DNA of 64,000 nucleotides from Stieleria mannarensis (GCF_014154935.1 NZ_JACEHH010000003.1:62001-126000); one strand, 5' to 3'. Positions 1-9,898 are shown, numbered from the stretch's first letter. A program made the numbers and translations. Notes: generated by a model from the sequence alone, not told the origin.

Positions 1-1
1 C

Positions 2-1234
2 AACATCGATGCGCCAGCGATCGACGCGCCGACCACCGATCCGGTCCCGGAACCGTTTGAGGTCAAATTCGCCTCGCGGGTCGACCGCTTGCCCCCCTAC
101 ATGTTCGGGCGGATCAACAACTCGCTGTATCAGAAGCGCCGCGCCGGCGACGACGTGATCGACCTGGGGATGGGAAACCCGTCGGACCCGCCGGACCCGG
201 TGGTGATCCAAAAACTGCACGACGCGTCCTCCGATCCGGGCAATCACGGTTACAGCAAGTCCAACGGCATCGCCAACTTGCGACGCGAAGTGGCTGGGAA
301 ATACTATCGCAAGTACGGCGTCCGGTTGGACCCGGAAACCGAAATCATCTCCTGCCTGGGCAGCAAAGAAGGCTTTTCGCACATGTGTCTGGCGCTGATG
401 GGGCCCGGCGACACCGCGATGATTCCCTCGCCCTATTTCCCCGTTCATATGTACGGCGTGATCCTGGCATCGGGTAACGTCGTGGCGTTGGATGTCGCGG
501 ACCCGGACACATTCTTGCGGAATGTGGCGTACACGTGTGAAAACATGATGCCGTCGCCGAAGATCTTGATCGTTAATTACCCGCACAACCCCAGCTCGGC
601 GGTGATCGAACCTGACTTTTTTGTCGAAGTCGTTCGGCTGGCCAAAAAGTACGGCTTCATGGTGATCCACGATTTCGCCTACGCCGATGTCGCGTTTGAC
701 GGCTACGTGCCGCCCAGCTACTTGGCCGCCCCGGGTTCCAAGGACGTCGGGGTCGAATTCACCACGATGAGCAAGGGCTACAACATGGCCGGTTGGCGGG
801 TCGGATTCTGTGCCGGCAACGCGGACATGGTCCGCGGCCTGGGGACAATCAAGGGCTACTACGATTACGGGATGTTCCAGGCGATCCAGATCGCCGCGAT
901 CGTGGCGCTGCGAGAAACCGAAGCGAACGTGGAAAAGCAGTCCGAGATCTACCAGCGGCGTCGCGACGTGCTGGTCAACGGCTTACGTCGGTTGGGCTGG
1001 AACGTCCAGCCGCCCAAGGCCGGCATGTTCGTCTGGGCGGAAGTCCCCGAGCCGTGGCGAAGTTCGATGAGCACGATGGATTTCGCGATGAAATTGCTGG
1101 AAGAAGGCAATGTCGCGGTCAGCCCCGGCAGCGGGTTCGGCGCCGCCGGAGAAGGTTACCTGCGGATGTCGCTGGTGGAAAACGAACACCGCCTGCGTCA
1201 AGCCGTCCGTCAGATCAGCAAGTGCTTGGGGTAG
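2..1234 (+). CDS. Class I/II aminotransferase (alanine/LL-DAP aminotransferase-like), 5' end missing
   Basis: PLP-dependent transaminase of fold type I, likely acting on alanine or a related amino acid in the cytoplasm. The frame is open from base 2, and the residues before the first TTG/ATG ([20 protein letters not shown]) match the usual start region of this family, so the true start lies outside the window. Visible motifs are GMGNPSDPP near the N-terminus, NYPHNPSS in the cofactor domain and the PLP-lysine motif [15 protein letters not shown], followed by a C-terminal small domain. At least 410 residues are present, close to the family's full length. The closest family is AlaC/LL-diaminopimelate aminotransferase; exact substrate cannot be told from sequence. 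It stands alone, with a palindromic repeat just after the stop. Confidence 0.88.
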   Translation, partial: NIDAPAIDAPTTDPVPEPFEVKFASRVDRLPPYMFGRINNSLYQKRRAGDDVIDLGMGNPSDPPDPVVIQKLHDASSDPGNHGYSKSNGIANLRREVAGKYYRKYGVRLDPETEIISCLGSKEGFSHMCLALMGPGDTAMIPSPYFPVHMYGVILASGNVVALDVADPDTFLRNVAYTCENMMPSPKILIVNYPHNPSSAVIEPDFFVEVVRLAKKYGFMVIHDFAYADVAFDGYVPPSYLAAPGSKDVGVEFTTMSKGYNMAGWRVGFCAGNADMVRGLGTIKGYYDYGMFQAIQIAAIVALRETEANVEKQSEIYQRRRDVLVNGLRRLGWNVQPPKAGMFVWAEVPEPWRSSMSTMDFAMKLLEEGNVAVSPGSGFGAAGEGYLRMSLVENEHRLRQAVRQISKCLG

Positions 1235-1247
1235 GGCCGGCGGCCGA

Positions 1248-1316
1248 TGTACGATGGCCCTTCCGCGCTGTCGCCCGTGGGGCTCAGCGTGACGCCCCAG
1301 AAGGGGACGTCGTACA
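1248..1316. repeat. 69-bp intergenic inverted-repeat element (TGTACGA...TCGTACA family), copy 1
   Basis: The ends TGTACGA and TCGTACA are perfect inverted repeats. Inside them CCCTTC pairs with GAAGGG, so the element can fold into one long hairpin. It lies between the convergent ends of the aminotransferase and the TPR gene. A half copy sits at 18976-19013 and a third relative at 20611-20689, so it is a dispersed element. It may also serve as a terminator, although no T-run follows. Confidence 0.65.
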
Positions 1317-1424
1317 TCAATCGGCGTGCGAACGTAGCTACCTTCGCCAGAAGGTGGATTTCCAGAGTCATCCACACTCGCATCGAGCCGTCGAAGCGGC
1401 GCCGACCCGCGAGGCCCCAACGAC

Positions 1425-3209
1425 TCAGGTATCGATCAGATCTTCCGGCGACAGGATCGGCACGGCGTTTTCTTCGGTCTCCTGCTTCTCGCGCCAGGGT
1501 TTCCCCGCACGGTACTGCTCCAGCTCTTGCTCCAGCTGCTCCAGCTGTTCGTGCCCCTGTTCCTTGCCGACTTCGACGGCCTTGCTGCTCCATTGGATCG
1601 CCTTTTCGAAGTCGCCCTGTTCGGCGTATCCGGCGGCGAGCGTGCTGAGGATGTGGGGTTCCTTACCGTCGGTCAGTTCGACGGCTCGTTCTCCCAGCTC
1701 GACTGAACGGGCACCATCGCGGACGTTGTCTTGGGGGCTGGTGGCCAGGACCCAAGCCAGATTGTTCAGGATGCCCGACAGGTCATAGTTGGTCGAATCA
1801 TCGCCGGCGACCTTGATGGCGCGTTCGTAGTCGTCGATCGCCTTGTCGTGATCACCGACGGACAAGTAGGCGTCGGCCCGCGAGCGAAGAACGGAAACGT
1901 TGGTCGGATCGCGGTCCAAAATCGACGACAGGACTTCGATCGCCTGACGCGGACGATCGTCTTGCAGGTACAAATTGGCGAGTTGCAGTTTGCGGCCGTC
2001 GTTGGTCGGGTCGCGATCGATCAACGTTTTCATTTCGTTGATCGCGTCAGCCATCCGGCCTTCTTCGATCGCGATCAAGCAGCGGACAAAGATTGCCTGT
2101 TCGGCCGCGGCGACGCCCGGGGCGATACGTTCGGCGGCCCGCAGGTCATCTTTGGCAGCTTGCAAATTCTTTCGCCCCACCGAAATCTCCGCCCGTTGCA
2201 ACAACGAAATCGGATCCTGGGGCTGCATCGCCAGCGCTTTGTTCAGATCCGCCAGCGCGTCCTCCTCTTTCAGCTGCATGCGGTACAGGATCGCCCGCAT
2301 GCGATACAGGCCTTCGCTGGGTTTAGCTTCGAGTGCTTTGCTGAGCAGTTTCAGGGCATCGTCGATTCGGTCCAGGTCGGCGAGTTTTTGCACGACGGTT
2401 TGAGCGACTTGCAAATTGGTCGGGTCTTCGGCCAATACACGCTCCATGTCCTCGATCGCGCCGGCGACGTCTTGGTTCTGCAGCCGAATCGCCGCACGGG
2501 CCTGCAACGCCTCGCGGTTTTTGGGATCGTCCTTCAGGGCGGCATTCAGGTCTTCCAGCCGTTTGTCTTCGTTCCCCGGCCCATAGGTCAACGCCCGCAA
2601 CACGTACGCCGCACTCCGTTCAACCGGATTATCGGCCAGCAGGTCGATGGCGTTGGAAGTCGCTTCGGTGATCGCGTCCTTGTCTCCACCGGGCAGCATG
2701 TTCAATCGGGCGACCAACAGATAGGCTTCGACCAACTCAGCATCATTCTCAATCGCCTCGTCTAATGTCCGCAACGCCTCGTCGCGCAGCTGCATCGCGC
2801 GGTTTCGGTTGCCTGCGGTTTGCCCCATCGCGGCGATCAGCTGCTGGCTCTTTTGGAGCAACACCGACCCCAGCATCTTTTTAGCGAACGAGGCGTTTTC
2901 GCCGGACAGCCCCTTCTTGATGGCGGTCTGCAACAGTCGCTCGACGGCTTCCAATTCGCGGGGGCTCTTGGCGTCAAATCGCAGGATGGCCGCTTCGTCC
3001 AGTTCGTCCTGTCCGGCATCGACCCCGGCGGCATCCTCGGCTGTCGATTCGGCCGTTGTGTTCTCTTCGGCGGCCGGCGACGATTCGGCGGCCGGGGGTG
3101 AATCCGCGGGCGTCTGCTGGGAGAACGCGACGGTGGGGGTGAACAAGAGCGAGCCGCTCAGGCACAGCAGGGCGAGCAGCGAAAAGTGCATGGAAGACGA
3201 TCGAATCAT
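1425..3209 (-). CDS. Secreted tetratricopeptide-repeat protein
   Basis: A 594-residue exported protein. Residues 1-30 form a signal peptide (Ser-rich n-region, Leu-rich core, cut near AFSQQ). An acidic, Ala/Glu/Ser-rich low-complexity linker follows to about residue 70. The rest is built of helical TPR units, roughly ten, with recognisable cores such as AYLLVARLN, ALQARAAIRLQNQDVAGAIEDMERVL and AYLSVGDHDKAIDDYERAI. No catalytic domain is visible, so it is probably a periplasmic scaffold for protein-protein contacts. An internal ATG seven codons downstream is an alternative start. It is transcribed alone, convergent with the aminotransferase. The partner is unknown. Confidence 0.85.
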   Translation of the reverse strand: MIRSSSMHFSLLALLCLSGSLLFTPTVAFSQQTPADSPPAAESSPAAEENTTAESTAEDAAGVDAGQDELDEAAILRFDAKSPRELEAVERLLQTAIKKGLSGENASFAKKMLGSVLLQKSQQLIAAMGQTAGNRNRAMQLRDEALRTLDEAIENDAELVEAYLLVARLNMLPGGDKDAITEATSNAIDLLADNPVERSAAYVLRALTYGPGNEDKRLEDLNAALKDDPKNREALQARAAIRLQNQDVAGAIEDMERVLAEDPTNLQVAQTVVQKLADLDRIDDALKLLSKALEAKPSEGLYRMRAILYRMQLKEEDALADLNKALAMQPQDPISLLQRAEISVGRKNLQAAKDDLRAAERIAPGVAAAEQAIFVRCLIAIEEGRMADAINEMKTLIDRDPTNDGRKLQLANLYLQDDRPRQAIEVLSSILDRDPTNVSVLRSRADAYLSVGDHDKAIDDYERAIKVAGDDSTNYDLSGILNNLAWVLATSPQDNVRDGARSVELGERAVELTDGKEPHILSTLAAGYAEQGDFEKAIQWSSKAVEVGKEQGHEQLEQLEQELEQYRAGKPWREKQETEENAVPILSPEDLIDT

Positions 3210-3301
3210 CGGCGTAGGCTCGTGCGGGGTTTAGGTAAGACCCCTTCATTATGCCGTGCCGGCCAATCGATGCGTAGATGAGCTTGGCAAGAATCGGCCG
3301 A

Positions 3302-3790
3302 TCAGGTCGACAATTCGGCCGACTCGAGCGTTTCACCGGCGTTCGTCAATGCCTTGAGCTCGTTTTCCAATTCCTCGCAGCGGTTTTTCAATCGGACGTG
3401 TTCTTCGTAAAACCGATTGAAGTCGGTCGCCGTTTCCTGCCAAAAGTCGTTGGGCCGGAACTTCAATTTCATCGCGCGACCACCATCGGCCAGTTCGTTC
3501 AAAATGCCGCGCAGACGCAGCATCGGACCGGCAAAGCGATGAGTCAGTTTCACGATGTCCCAAACGTACACCGGATACAGCATCACCATGATGCACAACA
3601 ACGGCGCCTGGGCGCCGAAAGACCGCGCGATCGCCTGATTGAAGCTCTGGTTTCCCGGAGCGTAAATCAATTGAACGCCGATCCCGATCGCCAGCAGGGC
3701 CAAAATCGTCAATGACCAATGCATCGACATACGGCGGATGATAGACCATTGAACCTTGGGATCGATCAGAAATCGGTTGCGTTGTGACAT
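3302..3790 (-). CDS. Two-TM protein with HAMP-like segment and coiled coil
   Basis: A 162-residue membrane protein with transmembrane segments at about residues 25-43 and 62-80. A HAMP-like stretch follows directly (about 80-130: GPMLRLRGILNELADGG, then FWQETATDFNRFYEEH), and a short Glu-rich coiled coil ends the protein. HAMP domains normally pass a signal from membrane to cytoplasmic output, but no kinase, cyclase or methyl-accepting domain is attached, so it may be a stand-alone adaptor. The order of features is seen in the sequence; the HAMP assignment is by pattern only. The 290 bases upstream, to the next gene on the other strand, show nothing I can name. Confidence 0.7.
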   Translation of the reverse strand: MSQRNRFLIDPKVQWSIIRRMSMHWSLTILALLAIGIGVQLIYAPGNQSFNQAIARSFGAQAPLLCIMVMLYPVYVWDIVKLTHRFAGPMLRLRGILNELADGGRAMKLKFRPNDFWQETATDFNRFYEEHVRLKNRCEELENELKALTNAGETLESAELST

Positions 3791-4081
3791 GGTTGGATTT
3801 CCGGCCCGCCGAAGCGGCTGCTGTCGTTGGAATACTGGGGCTCTGGGAACAAACTTTTTAACGCTAGCTCGAATTGGCGGCCGGTGCGTCGAAACATGGG
3901 TGATTGAAGGCGAGGGAAAAACGACAGCGACATCCCGTCGAGACGAAAACTCTACGCAGCCGACACAACCCGATCAGACCGATCGGCCCCCGCTCAATTT
4001 CCCCACTCGGGCACGCTCGGCGACCAGGAATCGGATCGAATCTGCCGATCCATCCTGGTGACAATGCAATCCTGCAATTAA

Positions 4082-5341
4082 ATGGCCCTGTCACGGACGA
4101 CGAGTCGGCTTATGCCAGGCAAATCACAACACAAGCAACGAAAGCCGCGGGCGAACTCCCCAGTTCGCAGGACCACGCCCAAACGTCTGGCAACCTCCGC
4201 GGCGCTCGCTCTGGCGACGTGGACTCTGTCCGCCGGAATCCACTCGATCCCCGATGCACGGGCCGATCATCCGGCGACGCTCCAGCGTGTCGGCCGCCTG
4301 CTGGGGGTCGGCTGGGGAGACGGATACCACGTTTGTCGCGACGGTGGATGTCGACCCGGTGCGGATTTGCCGCCACACGGATTTCCCGACCAATTCGGCC
4401 ACAAAAAATGCGCCGACCGATGCGGCCAGATCTATCCCGCCGCCACCGCATTACCCCGAGTCCGGCATGGACTCCCGCACCTGCTGACCGGACTGCCAAC
4501 GTTGCCCCCCGTGTCCGGACCGGCCGTCTATTCCGCGGGCGTCGCGCCCTGCCACGTCCCACACCGCAACCCCGCAAACTGTGACGATGCCGCCTGTGAT
4601 GCGGCGGGATGCGTCGGCGCGGGGCCGATGATTGATGCGACAAACACATTCCCGGCCCCCGAGTCGATCTTGCCCGCGGACACGCCTGCGGGGCAATCAC
4701 CAACAACCGGCGGTGCCCCATTGGTGAACGTCGACCAGCATCAACCCGCCCCACCGATGCCTCCGGTCAACGAGCCCGATCAATCGATGGCTCTACCTCA
4801 AGATTGGATGGCGGGGCCCGATGCGTTGACCGATCCGCCCGAAGCCGCCGATCGACACCTTCCAGTCGACAGCGGCGGGCCGACCGCCGCGCCAGAAACC
4901 GTTGCCGCGCCCCCTACGGTCCAGAGCGACGACGTGGCCTCGCCGAGCGATCAGGTGATGCCACTGAATTTGTCCCCGCCGACGCCGAACACCGACGCGG
5001 TGGTCAACCAACAACCTGGCGTGCCCGATTTGTTGAACGACCCCGCGTACGAGCAACGATTGCCGCCCGCCGCACATTTCCGCGGCAACGACGACATCGG
5101 CACCGTTGATGCAACGCCAGCCGATTCCACTGGCACCTCGGGTGAGATTCCCATCCAGATGCGACCGATCCCGCAAGACCCGCCGCAGCCCTTTGCGACG
5201 CCCCGGGTGCGTTCCAATCCCTACATCGGATCGGGTCATCGCCAACAACGTTCTCAAACGCGTTCGGCTGCCCCGCGCGTCGCAACCTTGCCGGGCTCGG
5301 GTGCAATCCGCGACTGGAATCCGATTCGCCAGCCGGAATGA
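4082..5341 (+). CDS. Exported proline-rich protein of unknown function
   Basis: A 419-residue protein without a recognised domain. The basic N-terminus (ending RRTTPKRLATSA) runs into a hydrophobic segment (LALATWTLSAGIH), which fits an exported protein; ATG at 4112 is an alternative start and gives a shorter n-region. Residues about 65-180 hold several Cys and His residues (CRDGGC, CADRCG, CDDAACDAAGC). The C-terminal half is Pro/Ala/Asp-rich and low in complexity, as in surface or wall-associated planctomycete proteins. Base composition and codon use match its neighbours. The reading frame is clean over 1.2 kb, but I would not assign a function. Confidence 0.6.
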   Translation: MALSRTTSRLMPGKSQHKQRKPRANSPVRRTTPKRLATSAALALATWTLSAGIHSIPDARADHPATLQRVGRLLGVGWGDGYHVCRDGGCRPGADLPPHGFPDQFGHKKCADRCGQIYPAATALPRVRHGLPHLLTGLPTLPPVSGPAVYSAGVAPCHVPHRNPANCDDAACDAAGCVGAGPMIDATNTFPAPESILPADTPAGQSPTTGGAPLVNVDQHQPAPPMPPVNEPDQSMALPQDWMAGPDALTDPPEAADRHLPVDSGGPTAAPETVAAPPTVQSDDVASPSDQVMPLNLSPPTPNTDAVVNQQPGVPDLLNDPAYEQRLPPAAHFRGNDDIGTVDATPADSTGTSGEIPIQMRPIPQDPPQPFATPRVRSNPYIGSGHRQQRSQTRSAAPRVATLPGSGAIRDWNPIRQPE

Positions 5342-5406
5342 TGCGGCGGTGCGTCGCCTCTGATCCCTACGAACTAAATGCACAAGCAAGCGAAACCAAG
5401 TGAGCC

Positions 5407-5497
5407 GATGGCGCTAGCCACGGGCCTTGGAGTGCCCTTCGAGATTGGTAAGACCCTGGCAAGCGGGGTTCTCCCCCAGTGGCTAACGGCCACCATC
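5407..5497. repeat. Palindromic intergenic element (GATGG..TAGCCAC / GTGGCTA..CCATC)
   Basis: The left arm, GATGG at 5407-5411 and TAGCCAC at 5415-5421, pairs with GTGGCTA at 5479-5485 and CCATC at 5493-5497, giving a stem of about 12 pairs with small bulges. It lies in the 361-base gap before the ABC transporter genes. No other copy is obvious in this window. It is either a dispersed REP-like element or part of a structured transcript. Confidence 0.5.
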
Positions 5498-5572
5498 GCG
5501 CAACAAAAGCAACGTCCCGTCCACAGATCCTGGTACTGACAGGGAGGGATGCCGTCGAAGTCCGTTCAGATT

Positions 5573-5613
5573 GCCAGGCTGGGCAATTTAAGTGGCCTGG
5601 GGGCTTTTCTTTT
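5573..5613 (+). terminator. Terminator-like hairpin with T-rich tail
   Basis: CCAGGC (5574-5579) pairs with GCCTGG (5595-5600) across a 15-base loop, followed by GGGC and CTTTTCTTTT. It precedes the ABC ATPase by about 90 bases. Since the upstream CDS ends 230 bases earlier, it may end a non-coding transcript. The stem is short, so this is tentative. Confidence 0.4.
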
Positions 5614-5702
5614 CACCTCTTTTCGCGGTGACGTGATCGGCAAGGTTTGACATACTCGACGCTCGAGAGAGGCCCCGAAAACCCCGGTCTGATACGAGTG
5701 CC

Positions 5703-6656
5703 GTGATCCACGCCGAAGCTCCTGCTTTAGAGATCGTCAATCTGCGCAAGAACTACCGGCGTTTAGAGGCGTTGCGCGGTGTGGATTTTGTGCTGGAGCG
5801 AGGCGAGCGTCTTGCGTTTCTGGGACCAAACGGGGCGGGCAAGACGACGCTCATTCGTGCCTTGGCCGGGCGAACGCGACCTACTGCGGGCACGATCAAG
5901 GTGTTGGGGCACCCGATCCATTCGATCGGCGCCCGGCAGGCGCTGGGGCTGGTCCCCCAAGATCTCGCTCTCTACGGCGACCTGACGACGCGTGAAAACC
6001 TGTTCGCGTTCGGCAAGTTCCACGGCGTGCCACGGCGTGAGCTGAAGAAGCGTGTGGCGTGGGCGCTTGACTGGACGGGATTAAAAGACCGGGCGGGCGA
6101 CCTGGTGGCGGGATTCTCCGGCGGAATGAAACGCCGCGTCAATTTGGCCTGTGGCGTGTTGCACCGCCCGAAGATCATTTTGCTGGACGAACCGACCGTC
6201 GGCGTGGACCCGCAAAGCCGCCAACGGATCTTTACCATGCTCGATCAGCTGAATGAAGAAGGGGCTTCGATTCTGTTGACGACGCATCATTTGGACGAAG
6301 CCGAACAGCGCAGCGACCGGATCGTGATCTTGGATCAGGGCCGCGTGATCGCCGACGGGACCATCGACGAACTGGTCTTGAGCACGGTGGGACACTCGCG
6401 ATTGGTCAAGGTACGAATCGATCGACCGCTGGTAGCGCCGGTGACGGTCCCCGGCGGTGGCTCGGTTCGATCTTATCAGGTGGGAATCGCCGGCCGAGAA
6501 ATGATTGAGACACGGATCGAAGATGTGGCGGTAGAGTTGGCGCCCTTTCTACAGGCGGTCCGCAAGGATGGATACATGGTGTCGGATATGGAAGTGCATG
6601 CGCCTTCGCTGCACCATGTCTTTCTGCACCTGACCGGCAACGAATTGAGGGATTAA
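5703..6656 (+). CDS. ABC-2 type exporter, ATP-binding protein
   Basis: A 317-residue cytoplasmic ATPase that powers the permease encoded 7 bases downstream. Walker A GPNGAGKTT is at residues 41-49, Q-loop Gln at 86, signature FSGGMKRR at 138-145, Walker B ILLDEP at 159-164 and the switch His in TTHHLDEAE. The C-terminal extension after about 220 is typical of DrrA/NodI-type exporters, with an ATPase as a separate polypeptide. The start is GTG at 5703; no good Shine-Dalgarno sequence is visible. The substrate cannot be predicted: this class carries drugs, polysaccharides, lipids or sodium. Confidence 0.92.
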   Translation: MIHAEAPALEIVNLRKNYRRLEALRGVDFVLERGERLAFLGPNGAGKTTLIRALAGRTRPTAGTIKVLGHPIHSIGARQALGLVPQDLALYGDLTTRENLFAFGKFHGVPRRELKKRVAWALDWTGLKDRAGDLVAGFSGGMKRRVNLACGVLHRPKIILLDEPTVGVDPQSRQRIFTMLDQLNEEGASILLTTHHLDEAEQRSDRIVILDQGRVIADGTIDELVLSTVGHSRLVKVRIDRPLVAPVTVPGGGSVRSYQVGIAGREMIETRIEDVAVELAPFLQAVRKDGYMVSDMEVHAPSLHHVFLHLTGNELRD

Positions 6657-6663
6657 AACGCAC

Positions 6664-7869
6664 GTGATTTGGACGATCATGCACATCAGCCTTCGACGGC
6701 TGCTGCACAATCGCGTCGAACTGTTGTTGACGTTCGTCGTTCCGATTGCCTTCTTCAGCGTGTTTGCGTTGATCTTTGGAAAAGGGATCGGCAGCGGCAC
6801 GACGCCGAAGGTCAAGGTCGTGGTGGTCGATGAAATCCAGTCACCGGTGAGCACGGCGATCGTTGACTCGTTGCGCGACAGCGCGGGATTGCGATTGATG
6901 CACGATGAAGCGGACGACCAGGCTTTGACGTCTGACAAGGCGTCGGAAATGGTGCGTCACGGAAGCGTGACGATCGCGATCGTTCTGAAGGGCGACCAAG
7001 CAGATGCGATCCGGGCCGAGCTGTTGGCCGACGCGTCCGATCAAGTTGCCGGCCAAGTGGTCTCGGCGTTGGTGGGCCGTGAATTGGTGCTCGCCAAAAC
7101 GCGACAGGCAAGCCGGACTCGACAGGCCGCTGCGATGCGGCAAACGACCGTCCGGCGTCCTCCCGTCGACGCATCGCCCGTTCGGCCCAGTGGTGAGATC
7201 GCAGAGAGCCTTTCGGATCCGTCCGAATTGGTCCAGATCGTGGACGTGATCGGGGAGGACAAGGCCAACCCGGTGGTCAGCATGTATGCCGCCGGCATCG
7301 CGGTGATGTTTCTGTTGTTCGGTGCCACCGGGGGCGGCGGCGTGTTGTTGGACGAACGCGAGAACACGACGCTGGATCGGTTGTTGTCGACCGAGTTGAC
7401 GATGGACCAACTGTTGCTCGGTAAGTGGTTCTATCTGACGGCACTCGGGTTCGTGCAGGTCTGTGTAATGTTCCTGTGGGGGCAATTCGCTTTCGGCGTC
7501 GATTTACAGGGACACTTGGACGGTTTCGTCATGATGACGTTGGTGACCAGTTCTGCGGCCGCGGCGTTCGGACTGTTTCTCGCCACGCTGTGCAAGACGC
7601 GGGGGCAGCTGAACGGTTTGTCCGTGATTCTGATTTTGACGATGAGCGCGCTCGGTGGGTCGATGGTTCCCCGGTATGTGATGAGCGAGCGGATGAGAGA
7701 ATTGGGGTTGTGGACGTTCAACGCGTGGGCGCTGGACGGATACGACAAGGTTTTTTGGCGGGATCTTCCTGTCGAGGCGTTGTCGCCGCAGTTAGCCGTG
7801 TTGATGATTGCCGCGGTAGCGTTTCTACTTGTCGCTCGGGCGTTGGCGATTCGATGGGAATTTGATTGA
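6664..7869 (+). CDS. ABC-2 type exporter, permease protein
   Basis: A 401-residue inner-membrane protein, partner of the preceding ATPase. One TM helix lies at about 18-38 (VVPIAFFSVFALIFG). A large extracytoplasmic domain to about residue 200 follows, and the C-terminal half holds about five TM helices. The cytoplasmic turn LLDERENTTLDRLLSTELTM after the first of these is characteristic of ABC-2 permeases. GTG start at 6664, a seven-base gap after the ATPase stop, so the two are co-transcribed. A strong terminator follows at 7886-7951. Family assignment is firm; cargo unknown. Confidence 0.9.
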   Translation: MIWTIMHISLRRLLHNRVELLLTFVVPIAFFSVFALIFGKGIGSGTTPKVKVVVVDEIQSPVSTAIVDSLRDSAGLRLMHDEADDQALTSDKASEMVRHGSVTIAIVLKGDQADAIRAELLADASDQVAGQVVSALVGRELVLAKTRQASRTRQAAAMRQTTVRRPPVDASPVRPSGEIAESLSDPSELVQIVDVIGEDKANPVVSMYAAGIAVMFLLFGATGGGGVLLDERENTTLDRLLSTELTMDQLLLGKWFYLTALGFVQVCVMFLWGQFAFGVDLQGHLDGFVMMTLVTSSAAAAFGLFLATLCKTRGQLNGLSVILILTMSALGGSMVPRYVMSERMRELGLWTFNAWALDGYDKVFWRDLPVEALSPQLAVLMIAAVAFLLVARALAIRWEFD

Positions 7870-7885
7870 TCAAGCGGCCCGGAGA

Positions 7886-7951
7886 GTGGGCTAGGCTTCC
7901 AGCCTGTCGAGATCCGGTCAATGACAGGCTGGAAGCCTACCCCACCTTTTT
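7886..7951 (+). terminator. Rho-independent terminator of the ABC exporter operon
   Basis: A 17-base arm starting TAGGCTTCCAG (7892-7908) is perfectly complementary to 7923-7939. Flanking GTGGG and CCCAC extend the stem, the loop is 14 bases, and CTTTTTC follows. This is the clearest intrinsic terminator in the window. Confidence 0.85.
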
Positions 7952-7983
7952 CTCGTGTAATTTCCTATTATTGATCAGCAAGA

Positions 7984-8901
7984 ATGACAGCTATTGAACC
8001 CGGCAAAACAAGGATCGGTTGGATCGGCACCGGAGTGATGGGGCACAGCATGTGTGGCCATCTGATCGACGCGGGATACCAAGCGACGGTCTACAATCGA
8101 TCAGCGGAAAAAGCACAAGGTCTGGTCGAAAAAGGCGCCACGTTGGTCGACAGCCCGCAAGCAGTGGCCGAAAACAGCGACGTCGTGTTTACCATCGTGG
8201 GATTTCCCCGTGACGTTCGCGAGGTGATGCTGGGGGATCGTGGCGTGTTGGCCGGATCGCGCGAGGGGATGATTCTGGTCGACATGACGACCAGCGATCC
8301 GAGTTTGGCGATGGAGATTGCCGAGGCGGCCAAGGCGATCGGCGCCCAGTCGATCGATGCCCCCGTCAGCGGCGGGGACCTGGGGGCGCGCAACGCGGCG
8401 CTGTCGATCATGATCGGCGGTGATGCCGAGACGGTTCGTCGGGTCGACCCGCTGTTTCAATTGATGGGGAAAACCATCGTCTATCAAGGCGGTCCCGGAT
8501 CCGGCCAGCACACCAAAATGGTCAACCAAACGTTGATCGCCAGCGGCATGATCGCGATTTGCGAAGGCTTGCTGTACGCTCACAAAGTCGGCTTGGACAT
8601 CCCCACGGTGCTGAAAAGCGTCTCTTCGGGTGCCGCGGGCAGCTGGTCGCTTTCGAATCTGGCTCCGCGGATGATCAACGGCGACTTCGACCCGGGATTC
8701 TTTGTCGAACATTTCTTGAAAGACATGAAGATCGCACTCGACGAAGCCTCCAAACGCAACCTCGCACTGCCAGGACTCGCGCTCGGTTACCAACTTTATC
8801 ATGCCGTCGCCGCCCAAGGACATCGGCGTGATGGCACGCAAGCGTTGATCTTGGCGCTGGCAAAGCTGAACGGTTTTGATTGGAAGAACGAAAACCGCTA
8901 A
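7984..8901 (+). CDS. NAD(P)-dependent beta-hydroxyacid dehydrogenase (3-hydroxyisobutyrate dehydrogenase family)
   Basis: A 305-residue cytoplasmic oxidoreductase of the 3-hydroxyisobutyrate/tartronate-semialdehyde reductase family. The Rossmann motif GTGVMG is at residues 15-20. The substrate loop DAPVSGG is at 125-131 and the catalytic lysine, in [13 protein letters not shown], is Lys178. The C-terminal all-helical dimer domain is complete. ATG start at 7984, 32 bases after the terminator of the ABC operon. It is followed after 22 bases by a quinone oxidoreductase, so the two may form an operon. The substrate could be 3-hydroxyisobutyrate, tartronate semialdehyde or another small hydroxyacid. 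Confidence 0.88.
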   Translation: MTAIEPGKTRIGWIGTGVMGHSMCGHLIDAGYQATVYNRSAEKAQGLVEKGATLVDSPQAVAENSDVVFTIVGFPRDVREVMLGDRGVLAGSREGMILVDMTTSDPSLAMEIAEAAKAIGAQSIDAPVSGGDLGARNAALSIMIGGDAETVRRVDPLFQLMGKTIVYQGGPGSGQHTKMVNQTLIASGMIAICEGLLYAHKVGLDIPTVLKSVSSGAAGSWSLSNLAPRMINGDFDPGFFVEHFLKDMKIALDEASKRNLALPGLALGYQLYHAVAAQGHRRDGTQALILALAKLNGFDWKNENR

Positions 8902-8923
8902 CGAATGTCATCACGGTGACCCC

Positions 8924-9898
8924 ATGAAAGCTGCTTATATCACTGAAACTGGCCCCGCGGAATCGATCCAGTTCGGCGATCTGGATGCCCCCACCGTTGG
9001 CGACGGCCAGCTCCTGATTCGTAATCACGCCGTTTCCGTCAATCCGATCGACACGTATGTGCGAAGCGGCTTGGTGGCGTTCGATTTGCCCAGCCCGTTC
9101 ATCCCGGGAAGCGACGCGGCCGGCATCGTCGAGGCGGTGGGCGACGGCGTCGATTCCTTTGCGGTCGGTGACCGGGTCTGGTGTACCAACCAGGGGTTGC
9201 TGGGCCGCCAGGGGACGTTTGCCCAACAGATCGCCATCGATGCCCAGTGGTGTTTCCCACTGCCCGAGGGCATCGATTTTTCCACCGCGGCTGCCAATGC
9301 GTTGGTGGGTGTGACGGCGCACCTCGGATTGTTCCGCTGCGGCGCGCTCCAACCGGGCGAAACGGTGTGCGTCATCGGTGGGACTGGCGGCGTCGGCGCG
9401 ATGGTGGTGCAAATGGCCAAGGCGGCCGGCGCGTCGGTGATCACGACCGCGGGGACGGATGAAAAGTGCCAGCGGGCGACCGAATTGGGCGCCGATCATG
9501 TCGTCAACTATTCGACCGATTCGATTGCCGAAAGCGTCAAACGAATCGCGCCCGAAGGAGTGAATCTGTATTGGGAAACGCGTCGGATGCCGAATTTCGA
9601 CGAAGCGATTGATCTGCTGGCACCGCGAGGTCGCATGGTGGTGATGGCCGGTCGCGATTCGAGGCCGGAGTTTCCTGTGGGACCGTTCTACGTCAAAGAA
9701 TGTTCGCTGCACGGGTTCGTGATGTTCAAAGCGTCGCCCCAGGAAATGCGGCACTGTGCCGACGACATGAACCGCTGGATGTCCGAGGGAAAACTGCGAG
9801 CAAACATCGCCCACCAGTTGCCTCTGTCCGATGCCGCCGAAGCGCATCGCATTCAAGAAGCTGAAAACGTCGGCGGAAAGATTGTGCTGACGGCGTGA
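8924..9898 (+). CDS. Zinc-free MDR-family NADPH:quinone oxidoreductase
   Basis: A 324-residue medium-chain dehydrogenase/reductase. The N-terminal GroES-like domain (residues 1-120) includes the NPIDTYVRSG segment, and the nucleotide-binding motif GGTGGVG is at 152-158. The structural and catalytic zinc cysteines of alcohol dehydrogenases are absent, which points to the quinone reductase/crotonyl reductase branch. I chose ATG at 8924 because it gives the canonical MKAAYI start. The frame extends further upstream to 8876, but only inside the previous gene. It is cytoplasmic and uses NADPH to reduce quinones or enones. Confidence 0.86.
   Translation: MKAAYITETGPAESIQFGDLDAPTVGDGQLLIRNHAVSVNPIDTYVRSGLVAFDLPSPFIPGSDAAGIVEAVGDGVDSFAVGDRVWCTNQGLLGRQGTFAQQIAIDAQWCFPLPEGIDFSTAAANALVGVTAHLGLFRCGALQPGETVCVIGGTGGVGAMVVQMAKAAGASVITTAGTDEKCQRATELGADHVVNYSTDSIAESVKRIAPEGVNLYWETRRMPNFDEAIDLLAPRGRMVVMAGRDSRPEFPVGPFYVKECSLHGFVMFKASPQEMRHCADDMNRWMSEGKLRANIAHQLPLSDAAEAHRIQEAENVGGKIVLTA

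Noticed and set aside
1731-2765. A 344-codon plus-strand frame opposite the TPR gene.
   Set aside because: It mirrors the repeated TPR codons; no start signal or family match is visible.
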